Shown: one piece after another, positions 15,331 through 24,272 of the stretch
Numbering within the stretch: position 1 is the first letter of the stretch
Layout: every line of letters starts with the position of its first letter
Origin: Coriobacteriaceae bacterium
Lineage (GTDB): Bacteria; Actinomycetota; Coriobacteriia; Coriobacteriales; Coriobacteriaceae
NCBI GenBank assembly: GCA_902362275.1
Contig: CABIWB010000009.1
Coordinates: 20,734-84,733 of the forward strand
Direction: 5' to 3'
DNA length: 64,000 bases
Notes under the pieces: generated by a model
Seen by the model: the letters and a program-made list of their open reading frames with translations, nothing else
The model's database searches: none
Told to the model about the DNA's origin: nothing
Program-made: the position numbers and the translations under genes

Positions 15331-16266
15331 TTACAGCTCGGTCACGACAACGCCGTTGTAGACCTCGTCCCAACGATCCATGACCAGATGGCCGGTCATG
15401 GGATCCATGGCGTTGAGCTTGCCGCAGGTGTTGGCGGTACGCAGCACCGTCTCATCATCCGCGCCGGCTGCGATGGCGTGCGCAAAGCCGGCAATGGTCG
15501 AATCGCCAGAGCCCGTCGCGTTAACGGCGGGGATATCGGGCGTCTTGGCGCGGAATGCACGGCCATTATGGAAGCCCACGGAGCCGGCAGCGCCCATGGA
15601 CACGACAACCCAGGGGATATCGGAGAAGCGGGCATCAGAGGCGAGCGAGGCGCGGAGTTCGTCCACATCGTCGGTGGTAAAGCTCGTGCCCAAAAGGCCG
15701 TTAATCTCGGTCAGGTTAGGCTTGACCAGCTCGGGCTTAATTTTGGACTTAAGGGCGGCCTCGAGCGAAGCACCCGAGGTATCGAGCAGCACCTTGGCGC
15801 CGGCGTTCTCGGCAATGCCCGTGATCTTGGCGTAGTAGTCCGCCTCGACACCACGGGGCAGCGAACCCGAGATGGTGACGACATCGGCCTTGCTCGCAAG
15901 CTCGGCGAACTTGGCGGTAAAGGCATCAAGCTCCTCGGGGGCAATCGTCGGGCCGCTCTCGAGTAGCTCGGTCTGATTGCCGGCGTGGAAGATGTTGAGG
16001 CAAATGCGAGTCTCGCCCTTGATGGGTACAAAATCATTCTTAATGCCGTTGGCATCCATGAGCTCGGCCATGTAGGCGCCCATGTGGCCGCCGAGCAGAC
16101 CGGTTGCCACAACGTCGTCGCCCAGCTGACCCAGTACACGGGCCACGTTGAGGCCCTTGCCGCCGGCAGTCTTTTCGGGCGTCACACGGTTAACGTCGTC
16201 GATAATGAGCTCATCGAGCTGATAGCGTGTATCGACGGACGGGTTCATCGTAACGGTGAGGATCAT
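15331..16266 (-). CDS. lacC: Tagatose-6-phosphate kinase (PfkB family)
   Basis: The 311-residue kinase phosphorylates tagatose-6-P to tagatose-1,6-bisphosphate. Both PfkB signatures are present: TAGGKGLNVARVLGQLGDD near the N-terminus and NATGSGDSTIAGFAHA with the catalytic aspartate. MILTVTMNPSVDTRYQLDEL and the ending MTGHLVMDRW are close to LacC rather than to FruK, although 1-phosphofructokinase is the main alternative. Together with lacG (589), agaS (19311) and nagA (18024) it completes a route from lactose-6-P and GalNAc-6-P; an aldolase is not in the window. Confidence 0.82.
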   Translation of the reverse strand: MILTVTMNPSVDTRYQLDELIIDDVNRVTPEKTAGGKGLNVARVLGQLGDDVVATGLLGGHMGAYMAELMDANGIKNDFVPIKGETRICLNIFHAGNQTELLESGPTIAPEELDAFTAKFAELASKADVVTISGSLPRGVEADYYAKITGIAENAGAKVLLDTSGASLEAALKSKIKPELVKPNLTEINGLLGTSFTTDDVDELRASLASDARFSDIPWVVVSMGAAGSVGFHNGRAFRAKTPDIPAVNATGSGDSTIAGFAHAIAAGADDETVLRTANTCGKLNAMDPMTGHLVMDRWDEVYNGVVVTEL

Positions 16267-16325
16267 TTTTAGCTCCTTATCTCGCAGGCTCCTTGTGCCT
16301 CGCGATACGAGTCGACAAAACGGAA

Positions 16326-17207
16326 TTACAGAATCTCAATCGTGAACGAGCGAACGACGGTCTCCTTGGGCTTGGCGACAAGGCAGCCACGCTTATGCTC
16401 AAGCACGTCGTCCTCATCGGAACAGGTCGAAAGACCGCCCCAAGGCTCAACCGCCACAAAATCGCCCTCGGGCTTGCTCCACACAATGAGATATGGGAAG
16501 CCCCCAAAGCTCAAGCGAACGCCCTTGTCCTCGCCCTTCTTGGAAAGCGTGACCTGACGGCTCTCGAGCACGTCAAAGATGGTCTCCGCACAATCGAAGA
16601 GCTCATGCGACAGAGGCAGCGTCTTTCCCACCATGGGGTTCTTGGAGCGGTTAGCTACATCAATCAATCCGGTCGAGGGGACAGCGGTGCAAAGCTCCGC
16701 AGCCTCGTCTTTCTCGAAGCGCAACTCGTAGTCCGTATAGGCCTCGCCCTCGTCGAGCGGGCACCTAAAGCCGGGGTGTCCACCGATAAAGAACGGCATG
16801 TCCTCGGTGCCCTCGTTGGTCACCTCATAGGAGACGCGCACGGCGGCGTCCTCGAGCGTATAACGAGCGACAAGCTTAAACGGGTAGGGATAATCGCTCA
16901 GCAGCGCGGCGTTATCCTCCGAAGCCAGGCACATCGCCAGCTCGTTCTCGCCTTGGCTCTGCAGCTTCCACTCCTGCTTGCGCGCAAACCCGTGGCGAGC
17001 GAGCTTTACATGATGCCCGGCAAACGTCATGGCGCTGTTGTCGCGCAAGCCTCCGCAAATCGGGAAGCAAATCGGCGCCTGGCCGGACCACACTGCGGGA
17101 TCGCCCTGCCACAAATACTCGCGACCGTCGGCCTCAATCGAGGTAAACGAGCCGCCGGCCGTAGACACCTTAATAGAAATCGAATCGTTGGAGAGAGCGT
17201 ATTCCAT
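16326..17207 (-). CDS. Aldose 1-epimerase family protein, LacX-like
   Basis: The start is taken as ATG 17207, preceded by GAAAGGATGGGC, giving 293 residues. The fold is that of galactose-mutarotase-like proteins: GREYLWQGDPAVWSGQAPICFP, then MTFAGHHVKLARHGFARKQEW with conserved His, and FFIGGHPGFRCPL. This subgroup (LacX/YeaD-like) may act on sugar phosphates or free aldoses; it is distinct from galM at 12552. It lies directly upstream of lacC in the same orientation. Confidence 0.82.
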   Translation of the reverse strand: MEYALSNDSISIKVSTAGGSFTSIEADGREYLWQGDPAVWSGQAPICFPICGGLRDNSAMTFAGHHVKLARHGFARKQEWKLQSQGENELAMCLASEDNAALLSDYPYPFKLVARYTLEDAAVRVSYEVTNEGTEDMPFFIGGHPGFRCPLDEGEAYTDYELRFEKDEAAELCTAVPSTGLIDVANRSKNPMVGKTLPLSHELFDCAETIFDVLESRQVTLSKKGEDKGVRLSFGGFPYLIVWSKPEGDFVAVEPWGGLSTCSDEDDVLEHKRGCLVAKPKETVVRSFTIEIL

Positions 17208-17363
17208 TGCCCATCCTTTCGAACAACTGCGTTTTGCTCGCAAGTACCCGTCTCGGCCCTGACCAAAGGACAAACCCGCACGTTCATCGATGCGTCCGGT
17301 ATCCCAGCCATGCAACGGGGTACCATACAGACATTGACGTCATTACAGCTGAAAGGCCTTCTT

Positions 17364-17948
17364 ATGCGAACCATCATCCTCTACGCCTCACGCCACCACG
17401 GCAATACGAAAAAGCTCGTGGACGCCATCGTTGAGGCGCACCCCGAGATCGATACCCTCGATGTAAAGACGCTCGGCAAAAACGAGTATCCCGACCTGCA
17501 CGAATATCATCTAATCGGTGTCGCCACGGGCATCTATTACTCCGAGATCGACAAGGACATGGCACGCGTGCTCACTAACGTGCTGCAGCCGCAGGACAAG
17601 GTGTTTGGCCTTATGACCTACGGTGGCAAAAACAAGTGGTACGGCAAGGACATCGATGGCATCTGCCGTATGAGGCAGGCCATCTTTATGGGTGTCTACG
17701 GCTGCCCCGGCTTTGATACGTGGGGGCCGTTCAAACTCACCGGCGGTGTCCAAAAGGGACACCCGACCGCTGAGGAAATTAAGGGCGCCGTCGATTTCTT
17801 CGACAAGATCGAAAACGAGTATGGCGACATCATCGTCGAAGAGTACGCCAAGCGCGAGAAGCGCCTAGCATACGAGAAGGAGCATCCTGCAGGAGGCTTG
17901 GTGGCCGGCGTTAAGCGCACGGCAAAGAAGATCGCTAACAAGCTGTAA
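17364..17948 (+). CDS. Flavodoxin-domain protein
   Basis: The ATG at 17364 follows GAAAGGC; the 194-residue product begins MRTIILYASRHHGNTKKLVDAI, the phosphate-binding loop of flavodoxins. YHLIGVATGIYYSEIDKDMARVL and FGLMTYGG continue the FMN-binding fold. After residue 150 there is a Lys-rich C-terminal tail (KRTAKKIANKL). It is probably an electron carrier of anaerobic metabolism. It stands alone, divergent from the lacX-like gene and convergent with nagA. Confidence 0.85.
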   Translation: MRTIILYASRHHGNTKKLVDAIVEAHPEIDTLDVKTLGKNEYPDLHEYHLIGVATGIYYSEIDKDMARVLTNVLQPQDKVFGLMTYGGKNKWYGKDIDGICRMRQAIFMGVYGCPGFDTWGPFKLTGGVQKGHPTAEEIKGAVDFFDKIENEYGDIIVEEYAKREKRLAYEKEHPAGGLVAGVKRTAKKIANKL

Positions 17949-17980
17949 CTGTGAAGGTGCTTTTGAGCGTTTAACTCATA

Positions 17981-18017
17981 CGGCGGGTCCGAGCAAATTC
18001 GGGCCCGCCGTCTTTTT
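17981..18017. terminator. Shared terminator between flavodoxin gene and nagA
   Basis: CGGCGGGTCCGA and the complementary TTCGGGCCCGCCG (17981-18010) form a long stem followed by TCTTTTT on the plus strand. It lies between convergent genes. Confidence 0.8.
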
Positions 18018-18023
18018 GTATCG

Positions 18024-19193
18024 TTACTCGGTAAAGGCGTTGCCGACGCTCTGGCCGCCAACATAAGTCTCGACGAGGGTGAGCTCGTGGTCGAACACGA
18101 CAAAGTCGGCGTCACGGCCCGGCATGATGCTGCCGCACTTATCCTCGATGTGCGCAGAGCGAGCCGGCACCTCGGTTGCCATGCGAATGGCGATATCAGC
18201 GCTGGCGATGCCCCAATCGACAATGTTCTTGACACCCTGGGCAAGCGTGAGCACCGAGCCGGCAATGCTCTTGCCGTCGGCGAGCCAGCACAGGTTGTCC
18301 TTCATGATGACGTCCATGCCACCGCTGGTGTAGCTGCCCTCGGGCATGCCGCCGCAACCCAGGCAGTCGGTGATGAGCACCGTATGCTGCCAGCCCTTTG
18401 CCTGCAGCAGCGCCTTGATGGCGGCAGGGTTCACGTGCTTGCCGTCACAGATGATCTCGGCGTAGGTCTCGGGCGTGGACATGGCAGCGCCCACGACACC
18501 GGGCTCACGGTGATGCAGCCCGCGCTGACCGTTATAGGTATGCGTAAAGCAGCTGGCGCCGGCGTTGATGGCGGCGATACACTCATCGTAGGTGGCGTCG
18601 GAGTGACCGATGCTGGTCACCACACCCTTGGCGTTCAGAGCAGCCGCATAAGCAGCGGCACCGTCGCGCTCGGCCGCCATGGCGCTCTTAACGATGCGAC
18701 CACCCGCAGCCTCCTGCCACTGGTCGAAGATCTCTTCGGAGGGATCGATAAGGTAAGCAGGGTTCTGCGCACCCACGTGCTTCATGGTAAAGAAGGGGCC
18801 TTCCAGGTAGATGCCCTGAATGCGAGCACCGCAGAAGTCGGGGCCGCGACCCTCGTCCGCCTGGGCGATGGCGGCGCAGGCGTCCTTAATCTGCTCGACG
18901 CCATCGGTGAACGTCGTAGGCAGCCAGCTGGTGGTGCCGCGACGGGCGAGCTCGGTCGAGCTGATATCGATACCCTCGGGGTCGTTATCGGTAGTCGAGT
19001 GGTTATAGAAGCCATGGATGTGGGTGTCGACCATGCCCGGCGCGATCCACGATCCCGTGTAGTCCTTAATCTCGCAAGAGGGCTCGTCGGCCTGCCAGGC
19101 GCCAAAGACGCCATCCTCGACCATAAGATAGCCGCCCAGTTGCGGGCCTGCCGGCAAGAAGAACTTGTCAGCCTTAATTGCGTACGTGCTCAT
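18024..19193 (-). CDS. nagA: N-acetylglucosamine/galactosamine-6-phosphate deacetylase
   Basis: The 389-residue amidohydrolase removes acetate from GlcNAc-6-P or GalNAc-6-P. ATG 19193 is chosen because GAGGAG lies at the right distance; a GTG two codons earlier is too close. Metal and substrate motifs are visible: DTHIHGFYNHS, YLEGPFF, SIGHSDATYDE, CFTHTYNGQRGLHHREPG and ITDCLGCGGMPEG, with the catalytic Asp. The gene follows agaS and a GalNAc-type PTS, so GalNAc-6-P (AgaA role) is the likelier substrate. Confidence 0.88.
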   Translation of the reverse strand: MSTYAIKADKFFLPAGPQLGGYLMVEDGVFGAWQADEPSCEIKDYTGSWIAPGMVDTHIHGFYNHSTTDNDPEGIDISSTELARRGTTSWLPTTFTDGVEQIKDACAAIAQADEGRGPDFCGARIQGIYLEGPFFTMKHVGAQNPAYLIDPSEEIFDQWQEAAGGRIVKSAMAAERDGAAAYAAALNAKGVVTSIGHSDATYDECIAAINAGASCFTHTYNGQRGLHHREPGVVGAAMSTPETYAEIICDGKHVNPAAIKALLQAKGWQHTVLITDCLGCGGMPEGSYTSGGMDVIMKDNLCWLADGKSIAGSVLTLAQGVKNIVDWGIASADIAIRMATEVPARSAHIEDKCGSIMPGRDADFVVFDHELTLVETYVGGQSVGNAFTE

Positions 19194-19254
19194 ATGCACT
19201 CCTCGCTTCTAAAGCAGTTGACTGTGGTGATGCTTATACCCAGCTCACGTAAAA

Positions 19255-19293
19255 CAAAAAGCGCCCGCCCGCCGTTATGAGCGGACGGGCGCC
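19255..19293 (-). terminator. Hairpin between agaS and nagA
   Basis: On the minus strand the GGGCGCCCGTCCGC / GCGGGCGGGCGC stem is followed by TTTTTG. It should end or attenuate the agaS transcript before nagA. Confidence 0.75.
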
Positions 19294-19310
19294 CTTACAG
19301 GGGGACGCGA

Positions 19311-20477
19311 TTAAGCGGTGAAGGGGTGAATCGTCACGCCCTTGACCACGCGGTTGACCGTGCCGGTGGGGCTCGGCGTATCGGGCGTGTTACCCACGCG
19401 CACGGAGTTGAGCAGGCTGATTGCCTGGGCAAACATCACGAACGGCAGAGCAAGGTAACCCTCGGGGAGTGCCTCATAGCCCTTAAAGGTGAAGGACTCA
19501 CCCTCGTAGACAGTAGCGCCATCCTGCTGAACGGCAACGGTGTGCTGAGCAATATCGTCGCCACCGATCTCGTTGAGGATGTCGATGTCGTACTGACGGG
19601 TGTAGGCGTCATTGTTGACGAACACGAAGACGAGTGTCTTATCGTCGACGAAGGACTTAGGTCCGTGACGATAGCCCATGGAGGTGTCGTAGGAAGTAGC
19701 GACCAGACCGTGAGCGAGCTCGAGGATCTTGAGCTGGCTCTCCTGGGCAAGGCCACCGAAGGAGCCAGAACCCAAGTAGGTCACGCGGTTGAAGTCGCCA
19801 GCCAGGTAATCGGCGATCTCAGGCTCACGGGAGATGACCTCCTCGCCCATCTTGGCGATGGTCTCGACCCATTCAGCCTTCTGCTCATCGGAAGCCTCGT
19901 CAAAGATAAGGGTGGAGAGCAGGGTCATGCAGGTGTAAGAACCGGTCATGGCGAAGCCCTTGTCGTTGGCGCGCGGAATGAGCAGCGTCAGCGCGTTGGG
20001 ATCATCGGCAGACTCGACGGCGAGCTTGCCCTCGGGAGCGCAGGTGATGTTGAGGAACTTAACGTTGTGGACGAGCTCCTTGGCAACGGCAACGGCGGCA
20101 AGGCTCTCGGGGCTGTTGCCAGAGCGGGCAAAGGAAACCACGAGCGTGGGATCCTCGGCGCGCAGGAAGTCGCGCGGGGCGCTCACGATGTCGGTCGTGG
20201 CGATGGGCTTAAAGTCGTAGAGATCAGTGTTGCCAGCGTGACGCAGGTACGGGGCGCAGGTATCGCCAACGTAGTCGGACGTACCGGCACCGGTGAAGAC
20301 AACGGACAGACGACCCTCGCCCATAGCGCGAGCCTCGGCCAGAAAGGCCTCGATGGCCTCCTTGTTCTCGCGATAGATGTTGAGCGTATCACGCCAAAGC
20401 TCGGGCTGCTGAGCAATCTCGGCCGTGGTGATCTGGGCGCCGAGCTCGGTAAGCTCCTCGACACTCTTCTCGAACAT
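19311..20477 (-). CDS. agaS: SIS-domain sugar-phosphate isomerase/deaminase, AgaS type
   Basis: The 388-residue protein has two SIS domains: VVFTGAGTSDYVGD and VVSFARSGNSPESLAA in the first, YLGSGSFGGLAQESQLKILEL and GYRHGPKSFV in the second. AgaS converts galactosamine-6-P to tagatose-6-P with loss of ammonia. Its neighbours (nagA downstream, GntR regulator and GalNAc-type PTS upstream) match aga clusters. A CTGGT-n4-ACCAG palindrome lies 62 bp before the start codon. Confidence 0.87.
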   Translation of the reverse strand: MFEKSVEELTELGAQITTAEIAQQPELWRDTLNIYRENKEAIEAFLAEARAMGEGRLSVVFTGAGTSDYVGDTCAPYLRHAGNTDLYDFKPIATTDIVSAPRDFLRAEDPTLVVSFARSGNSPESLAAVAVAKELVHNVKFLNITCAPEGKLAVESADDPNALTLLIPRANDKGFAMTGSYTCMTLLSTLIFDEASDEQKAEWVETIAKMGEEVISREPEIADYLAGDFNRVTYLGSGSFGGLAQESQLKILELAHGLVATSYDTSMGYRHGPKSFVDDKTLVFVFVNNDAYTRQYDIDILNEIGGDDIAQHTVAVQQDGATVYEGESFTFKGYEALPEGYLALPFVMFAQAISLLNSVRVGNTPDTPSPTGTVNRVVKGVTIHPFTA

Positions 20478-20538
20478 TTCTAATACCTCTCTCTAGAAGC
20501 AATCCTCTGACGTGCAATTATACACTTCGGTTGGTTAT

Positions 20539-20552
20539 CTGGTAGTAACCAG
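20539..20552. promoter_or_regulatory. GntR operator candidate upstream of agaS
   Basis: CTGGTAGTAACCAG is a perfect inverted repeat (CTGGT/ACCAG, 4-nt spacer). A near copy, CTGGTAATAACCAC, lies upstream of the PTS operon at 24832-24845. Such sites suit UTRA-domain GntR proteins like the one encoded next door. Confidence 0.6.
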
Positions 20553-20591
20553 TTAAATACAAAGAATCATCATATGGAAACGGTGCGAACA

Positions 20592-21323
20592 CTAGTCGCT
20601 ACGCTGGTGGTAAACCTTGTATTTAAACTGATCGGCACGAGCAACCGAGAGCGTATACTCCACAACCTCGTTTGACTCGTTATACGTAGTCCTAACCAAA
20701 TCGAGCACAGGCGAGCCCTCGACGATTTCCAAAAGGTGGGCATCGGTGGGACGGGCTATGCTCGCATAGAACTCCTCTTCGGCCACGCGTATTTTTTGCT
20801 GAAAGTCTTGCTCAATCACATCGTAAAGCGGCTTGCGTTCCAGCAGCGGTCGCTTTAGGGACAGAAATTGACGAACCGGTAGATAACTGCGTTCGACCAT
20901 CATGGGCATGTTGTCGGCAGAACGAAGGCGCTTGAGCTTAAAAATGCGATCACCGATACGCAATCCCATATGCTCGGCCAGATTCTTATCGGCCTCCATC
21001 TCGCAAAACTCGAGAATCGTGGTCTCGGGGTCGCGACCCATCGCGCGCATCTGCTCGGTAAAGCTGTAAGACTGCATAAGATTGGTTGCCTTTGCCGAAC
21101 GGTCAGTCACAAAGGTACCGCGACCGTGCTGCCGAACCACCAGTCCTAAACGCTCCAGTTCCTGCAGAGCCAGGCGTACCGTAGTGCGCGAGAGACCATA
21201 GCGCTCCGAAAGTTCGCGCTCGGAAGGAATCATGTCACCGGCGCGATATTCATGGTCAATCTTTTCGGTCAGAATATCGACCAGCTGATCGTACAGCGGT
21301 TGCTTACGCGCTCCGATCGCCAT
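20592..21323 (-). CDS. GntR/HutC-type regulator (UTRA domain), probable aga regulator
   Basis: The 243-residue protein has an N-terminal winged helix (SERELSERYGLSRTTVRLALQELERLGLVVRQHGRGTFV, residues about 34-73) and a UTRA ligand domain from about 95 to 240 (IGDRIFKLKRLRSADNMPMMVERSYLP). AgaR/NagR/DasR-type members sense amino-sugar phosphates. It lies between the PTS operon and agaS, and matching palindromes precede both transcripts, so control of the cluster is likely. Confidence 0.85.
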   Translation of the reverse strand: MAIGARKQPLYDQLVDILTEKIDHEYRAGDMIPSERELSERYGLSRTTVRLALQELERLGLVVRQHGRGTFVTDRSAKATNLMQSYSFTEQMRAMGRDPETTILEFCEMEADKNLAEHMGLRIGDRIFKLKRLRSADNMPMMVERSYLPVRQFLSLKRPLLERKPLYDVIEQDFQQKIRVAEEEFYASIARPTDAHLLEIVEGSPVLDLVRTTYNESNEVVEYTLSVARADQFKYKVYHQRSD

Positions 21324-21408
21324 CCTATCCTCCCTTTTGCTCGAATTCGGCTAACTACCTAGGGTGTTAAGCATTATCAGTCCGCAACACCCGAATCATC
21401 AAGAAAAC

Positions 21409-21442
21409 AAAAGCCGCGCGCTCTTTCGAGCACGCGGCTTTT
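21409..21442. terminator. Terminator between PTS IID and the GntR gene
   Basis: AAAGCCGCG and CGCGGCTTT pair around a GCTC-TTTC-GAGC inner stem; the A-rich left and T-rich right flanks make it work in both directions. Confidence 0.8.
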
Positions 21443-21508
21443 AACATACACATGGCTTAAGGGGTCGGGGTGTGAGCCGCGTAGGGACACACCCCTCAAG
21501 CTAGAGCC

Positions 21509-22591
21509 TTACCAGATGCTCGGCCAGAGACCAAGCGGGCCAGCGCCCAGGATGCCCAGGACGAAGAGCAGCAGAATGCCCTTGGTCGGGGTCCAGCTGT
21601 GCTTAGCGAACATGTAGTAAAGCAGCAGCGTAAGCATAAGCGGGACGAGCTTCGGGACGATGGTGTTGAGGGTGTCGGCAACAGAAAAGTTGACCGGATC
21701 CTCGGTAACGGTAGCGTAGGTCACGGACTCCATGCCGTTACCCAGATCGGCGACGCCGCACTTGACCTCGTTGCCGTCGGCATCGGTGGCAGTGAGGGCG
21801 TTGCCGTCCTCATCGGTCATGGCGATGGTACCGGCCTCAGCGGTCTCGGTATCGATGCCCTCCATACCGGTGAAGTTCTCGGCCTCCTTCTCGGAGACGA
21901 TCACGGTAGTAGGAGAGAGGCCACGGGTGGTGCCGTTGGGGATCTGGAGGTTGATCTGGGTGCCACCCATGGTGACGACCAGGCAACCGACGACGAAGAC
22001 GCCCATGATGGAAGCGGCACGCGTGAAGGCCTGCATGTTGGCGGTCAGAGCGTCAATAGCGCTGGTGCCAAGCTTGTAGGACCAGTTCATGAGCCAGAAG
22101 CGCAGAGCGAACTGGACGACGTTGAAGATCACCAGGAAGATGATCGGCGCAGCGGCGTTGCCGTTGATGGCCATGTTGGAAGTGATGCCGGCCGTGATAG
22201 GCACGAGCGTCAGCCAGAACAGGGCGTCACCGATACCACCGAGCGGGCCCATTGCGGCGACGCGGACGGCGCGGATCGTGGGGATGTCAACCTTGTTCTG
22301 TTCGAGCGAAAGCACGATGCCCATAACAAAGGTGACAAGGAACGGGTGGGTGTTGAAGAACTCCAGGTTGTGGCTCATAGAAGCCGCGAGGTCGTTCTTG
22401 TTGGTGTGGATCTTCTCCAGACCTGGGATGATGGAGTAGAGCCAGCCAGCGGCCTGCATACGCTCGTAGTTGAACGATGCCTGCAAGAAGCAGGAGCGCC
22501 AAGCCATCTTGTTGAGGGTCTTCTGGTCGAGCTGCGGAGCAGGAGTGAGATCCTCATAGTGCTCCGGGATCACATACTCATTAGATGCCAT
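21509..22591 (-). CDS. PTS mannose/GalNAc-family IID component
   Basis: The 360-residue membrane protein starts at ATG 22591, overlapping the IIC stop by 11 nt behind GGAGG. Family marks are WRSCFLQASFNYERMQAAGWLYSIIP and GPLGGIGDALFWLTLVPITAGI. A soluble insertion of about 90 residues (about 215-305, rich in Asp/Glu/Thr, with MTDEDGNALTATDADGNE) separates it from the last membrane segments. It is the last gene of the operon and acts with IIC as the sugar channel. Confidence 0.88.
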   Translation of the reverse strand: MASNEYVIPEHYEDLTPAPQLDQKTLNKMAWRSCFLQASFNYERMQAAGWLYSIIPGLEKIHTNKNDLAASMSHNLEFFNTHPFLVTFVMGIVLSLEQNKVDIPTIRAVRVAAMGPLGGIGDALFWLTLVPITAGITSNMAINGNAAAPIIFLVIFNVVQFALRFWLMNWSYKLGTSAIDALTANMQAFTRAASIMGVFVVGCLVVTMGGTQINLQIPNGTTRGLSPTTVIVSEKEAENFTGMEGIDTETAEAGTIAMTDEDGNALTATDADGNEVKCGVADLGNGMESVTYATVTEDPVNFSVADTLNTIVPKLVPLMLTLLLYYMFAKHSWTPTKGILLLFVLGILGAGPLGLWPSIW

Positions 22592-23381
22592 CTTCGAAGT
22601 CACCTCCGTCAGAAACAGCTGCACCCTTCAGCTCGGTCTGCTGCTGGAAGTCCCAGAAAGCGATGCCGAAGCCGATGAGAGCGAGGATGAGCAGAGCAGG
22701 GGTTGCCAGAGATTCGTTGGCAACGGTGATAAGCGCGAGGCCAAAGCCCATGAGGAAGAAGCCCCACATATCGCGGTTCATCATAACCTTGAGCAGGACG
22801 GCGAAGCCGACGAAGCGCATCATGCCGCCTGCAGCGGACAGACCGGTCTGCAGCCAAGTCGGGATGGCGGAAGCAATGGTCTGACCGATGGTAGCGCCAG
22901 CGATGAAGAACAGGGTGACGACGACAGCGAAGACCAGGCCGAGCAGAGCCATGGCGAAGTAGTTCAGGCGCTCGATGCCCTTGATGTCCGCGTTATGAGC
23001 CATGTTATCGGCCGTGGACATAAGCGGGGACATAAGCGTGAAGACCAGGGTAACGCCGAGCTGACCAAGCAGAGCGAACGGAATGGCAAGGCCGACTGCC
23101 GCGTTGGGCTCGAGGTCCGTAGCGATAGCGAGAATGGCTGCCATGATGCCGCCAATGACGGCGTTAGGCGGCTGAGCGCCTCCGATCGGCATGTTGCCGA
23201 TCGTCATGAGCTGATAGGTACCACCCACGAGAAGACCGGTGTTGAGGTCGCCAAGGATAAGACCGATGACGGCGCCGGTGACGATGGGCTGATAGAGAGA
23301 CTCGAGGAAGTCAAACTGGTCGATTGCCGCGATGAACGTAACAACGAAGACCAAGGCAACCTGAATGATCGAGAATTCCAT
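22581..23381 (-). CDS. PTS mannose/GalNAc-family IIC component
   Basis: The 266-residue protein is highly hydrophobic with about seven to eight membrane segments. The signature DLNTGLLVGGTYQLMTIGNMPIGGAQPPNAVIGGIM is typical of mannose-family IIC. It forms the translocation channel with IID, downstream of IIB in one operon. Substrate is inferred as N-acetylgalactosamine or galactosamine from the neighbouring agaS and nagA genes. Confidence 0.88.
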   Translation of the reverse strand: MEFSIIQVALVFVVTFIAAIDQFDFLESLYQPIVTGAVIGLILGDLNTGLLVGGTYQLMTIGNMPIGGAQPPNAVIGGIMAAILAIATDLEPNAAVGLAIPFALLGQLGVTLVFTLMSPLMSTADNMAHNADIKGIERLNYFAMALLGLVFAVVVTLFFIAGATIGQTIASAIPTWLQTGLSAAGGMMRFVGFAVLLKVMMNRDMWGFFLMGFGLALITVANESLATPALLILALIGFGIAFWDFQQQTELKGAAVSDGGDFEDGI

Positions 23382-23471
23382 CTTGCTCCTCCTTTCAAAA
23401 TGTATGTACGCACTTTGGATTTCACGTACAGAATGTCAGGGTTTCACTCCTGACAACGTGGATCACGAGGA

Positions 23472-23954
23472 TTACGAGAAGAGCTTGCTCGTGTCCTCAA
23501 CAGGCGTGCTCGGAACACGCCTGATCTCCAACTCCACCCCCAATTCCTGCAGCTCTTTAAACGCAGCGACATCCTCGTCGTTAACTGCGACGGAGGTGGC
23601 GACTTGGCGCTTTCCTTCCGACATGTGCATGTTGCCGATGTTTACCTTCTTTATAGGCACACCGCCCTTGACGAGCGTAAGCACGTCTTCCGGTGTTTCG
23701 GCCACGATGAAGATCTTCTGGCGCGGGCTCGCCTTGCCAATGACGTCGATGGTCTTCTGCAGGGAGAAGAAACGCGTAGCGACGCCGGCGGGAGCGGCCA
23801 TCTTCATGAGGTTCTGACGCATGGTGTTGGTCGACACGTCGTCGTTGGCGACGAGGATGAGGTTGGAGCCCAGGGTGGAGTTCCACTGGGTAGCGACCTG
23901 ACCATGGACCAGTCGGTTATCGATGCGGGTAAGAAGAATGTTGGGTTCTGCCAT
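23472..23954 (-). CDS. PTS mannose/GalNAc-family IIB component (intact)
   Basis: The 160-residue cytoplasmic protein receives phosphate from IIA on the histidine in RIDNRLVHGQ (H17) and passes it to the incoming sugar. The whole fold is intact (VKGGVPIKKVNIGNMHMSEGK). It is the functional counterpart of the Tyr17 paralogue at 13689-14168 and serves as a reference for its defect. Confidence 0.9.
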   Translation of the reverse strand: MAEPNILLTRIDNRLVHGQVATQWNSTLGSNLILVANDDVSTNTMRQNLMKMAAPAGVATRFFSLQKTIDVIGKASPRQKIFIVAETPEDVLTLVKGGVPIKKVNIGNMHMSEGKRQVATSVAVNDEDVAAFKELQELGVELEIRRVPSTPVEDTSKLFS

Positions 23955-23990
23955 GTTGATCAGCTTCCTTTCGTTATTTGCTGACGACAG

Positions 23991-24272
23991 TTACTTGATC
24001 TCCTGAATCGCGTAACGCGAAACATCTACGACGGCTCCGGATCGGACTTTGATCTGGACCTTTTCGCCTTCGATGCCTTTGACGGTTCCGTAGATACCGC
24101 CGGCGAAAAGAACCTCCTGACCCGGTTTGAGCTCCGTGTGCAGCTCCTTGAAGTACTTCTGCTTCTTCTTCATGTTGACTTGCGACCAGATGGTGTAAAT
24201 CAAGCCCATGATGACAAGCAGGCCTAAAAGGGCAACCGAGGAGCTCAGGACGTTGGCTCCGAAATCGGCCAT
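23991..24272 (-). CDS. YajC-like membrane protein inside the PTS operon
   Basis: The 93-residue protein has one N-terminal membrane helix (residues 10-28, SVALLGLLVIMGLIYTIW), then the YajC core KKKQKYFKELHTELKPGQEVLFAGGIYGTVKGI. YajC normally belongs to SecDF-YajC of the Sec translocon. Here its ATG overlaps the IIA stop codon by one base, and it lies between IIA and IIB, so it is cotranscribed with a mannose-family PTS. Related gene orders exist in some Firmicutes glycosaminoglycan PTS operons. Confidence 0.85.
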   Translation of the reverse strand: MADFGANVLSSSVALLGLLVIMGLIYTIWSQVNMKKKQKYFKELHTELKPGQEVLFAGGIYGTVKGIEGEKVQIKVRSGAVVDVSRYAIQEIK

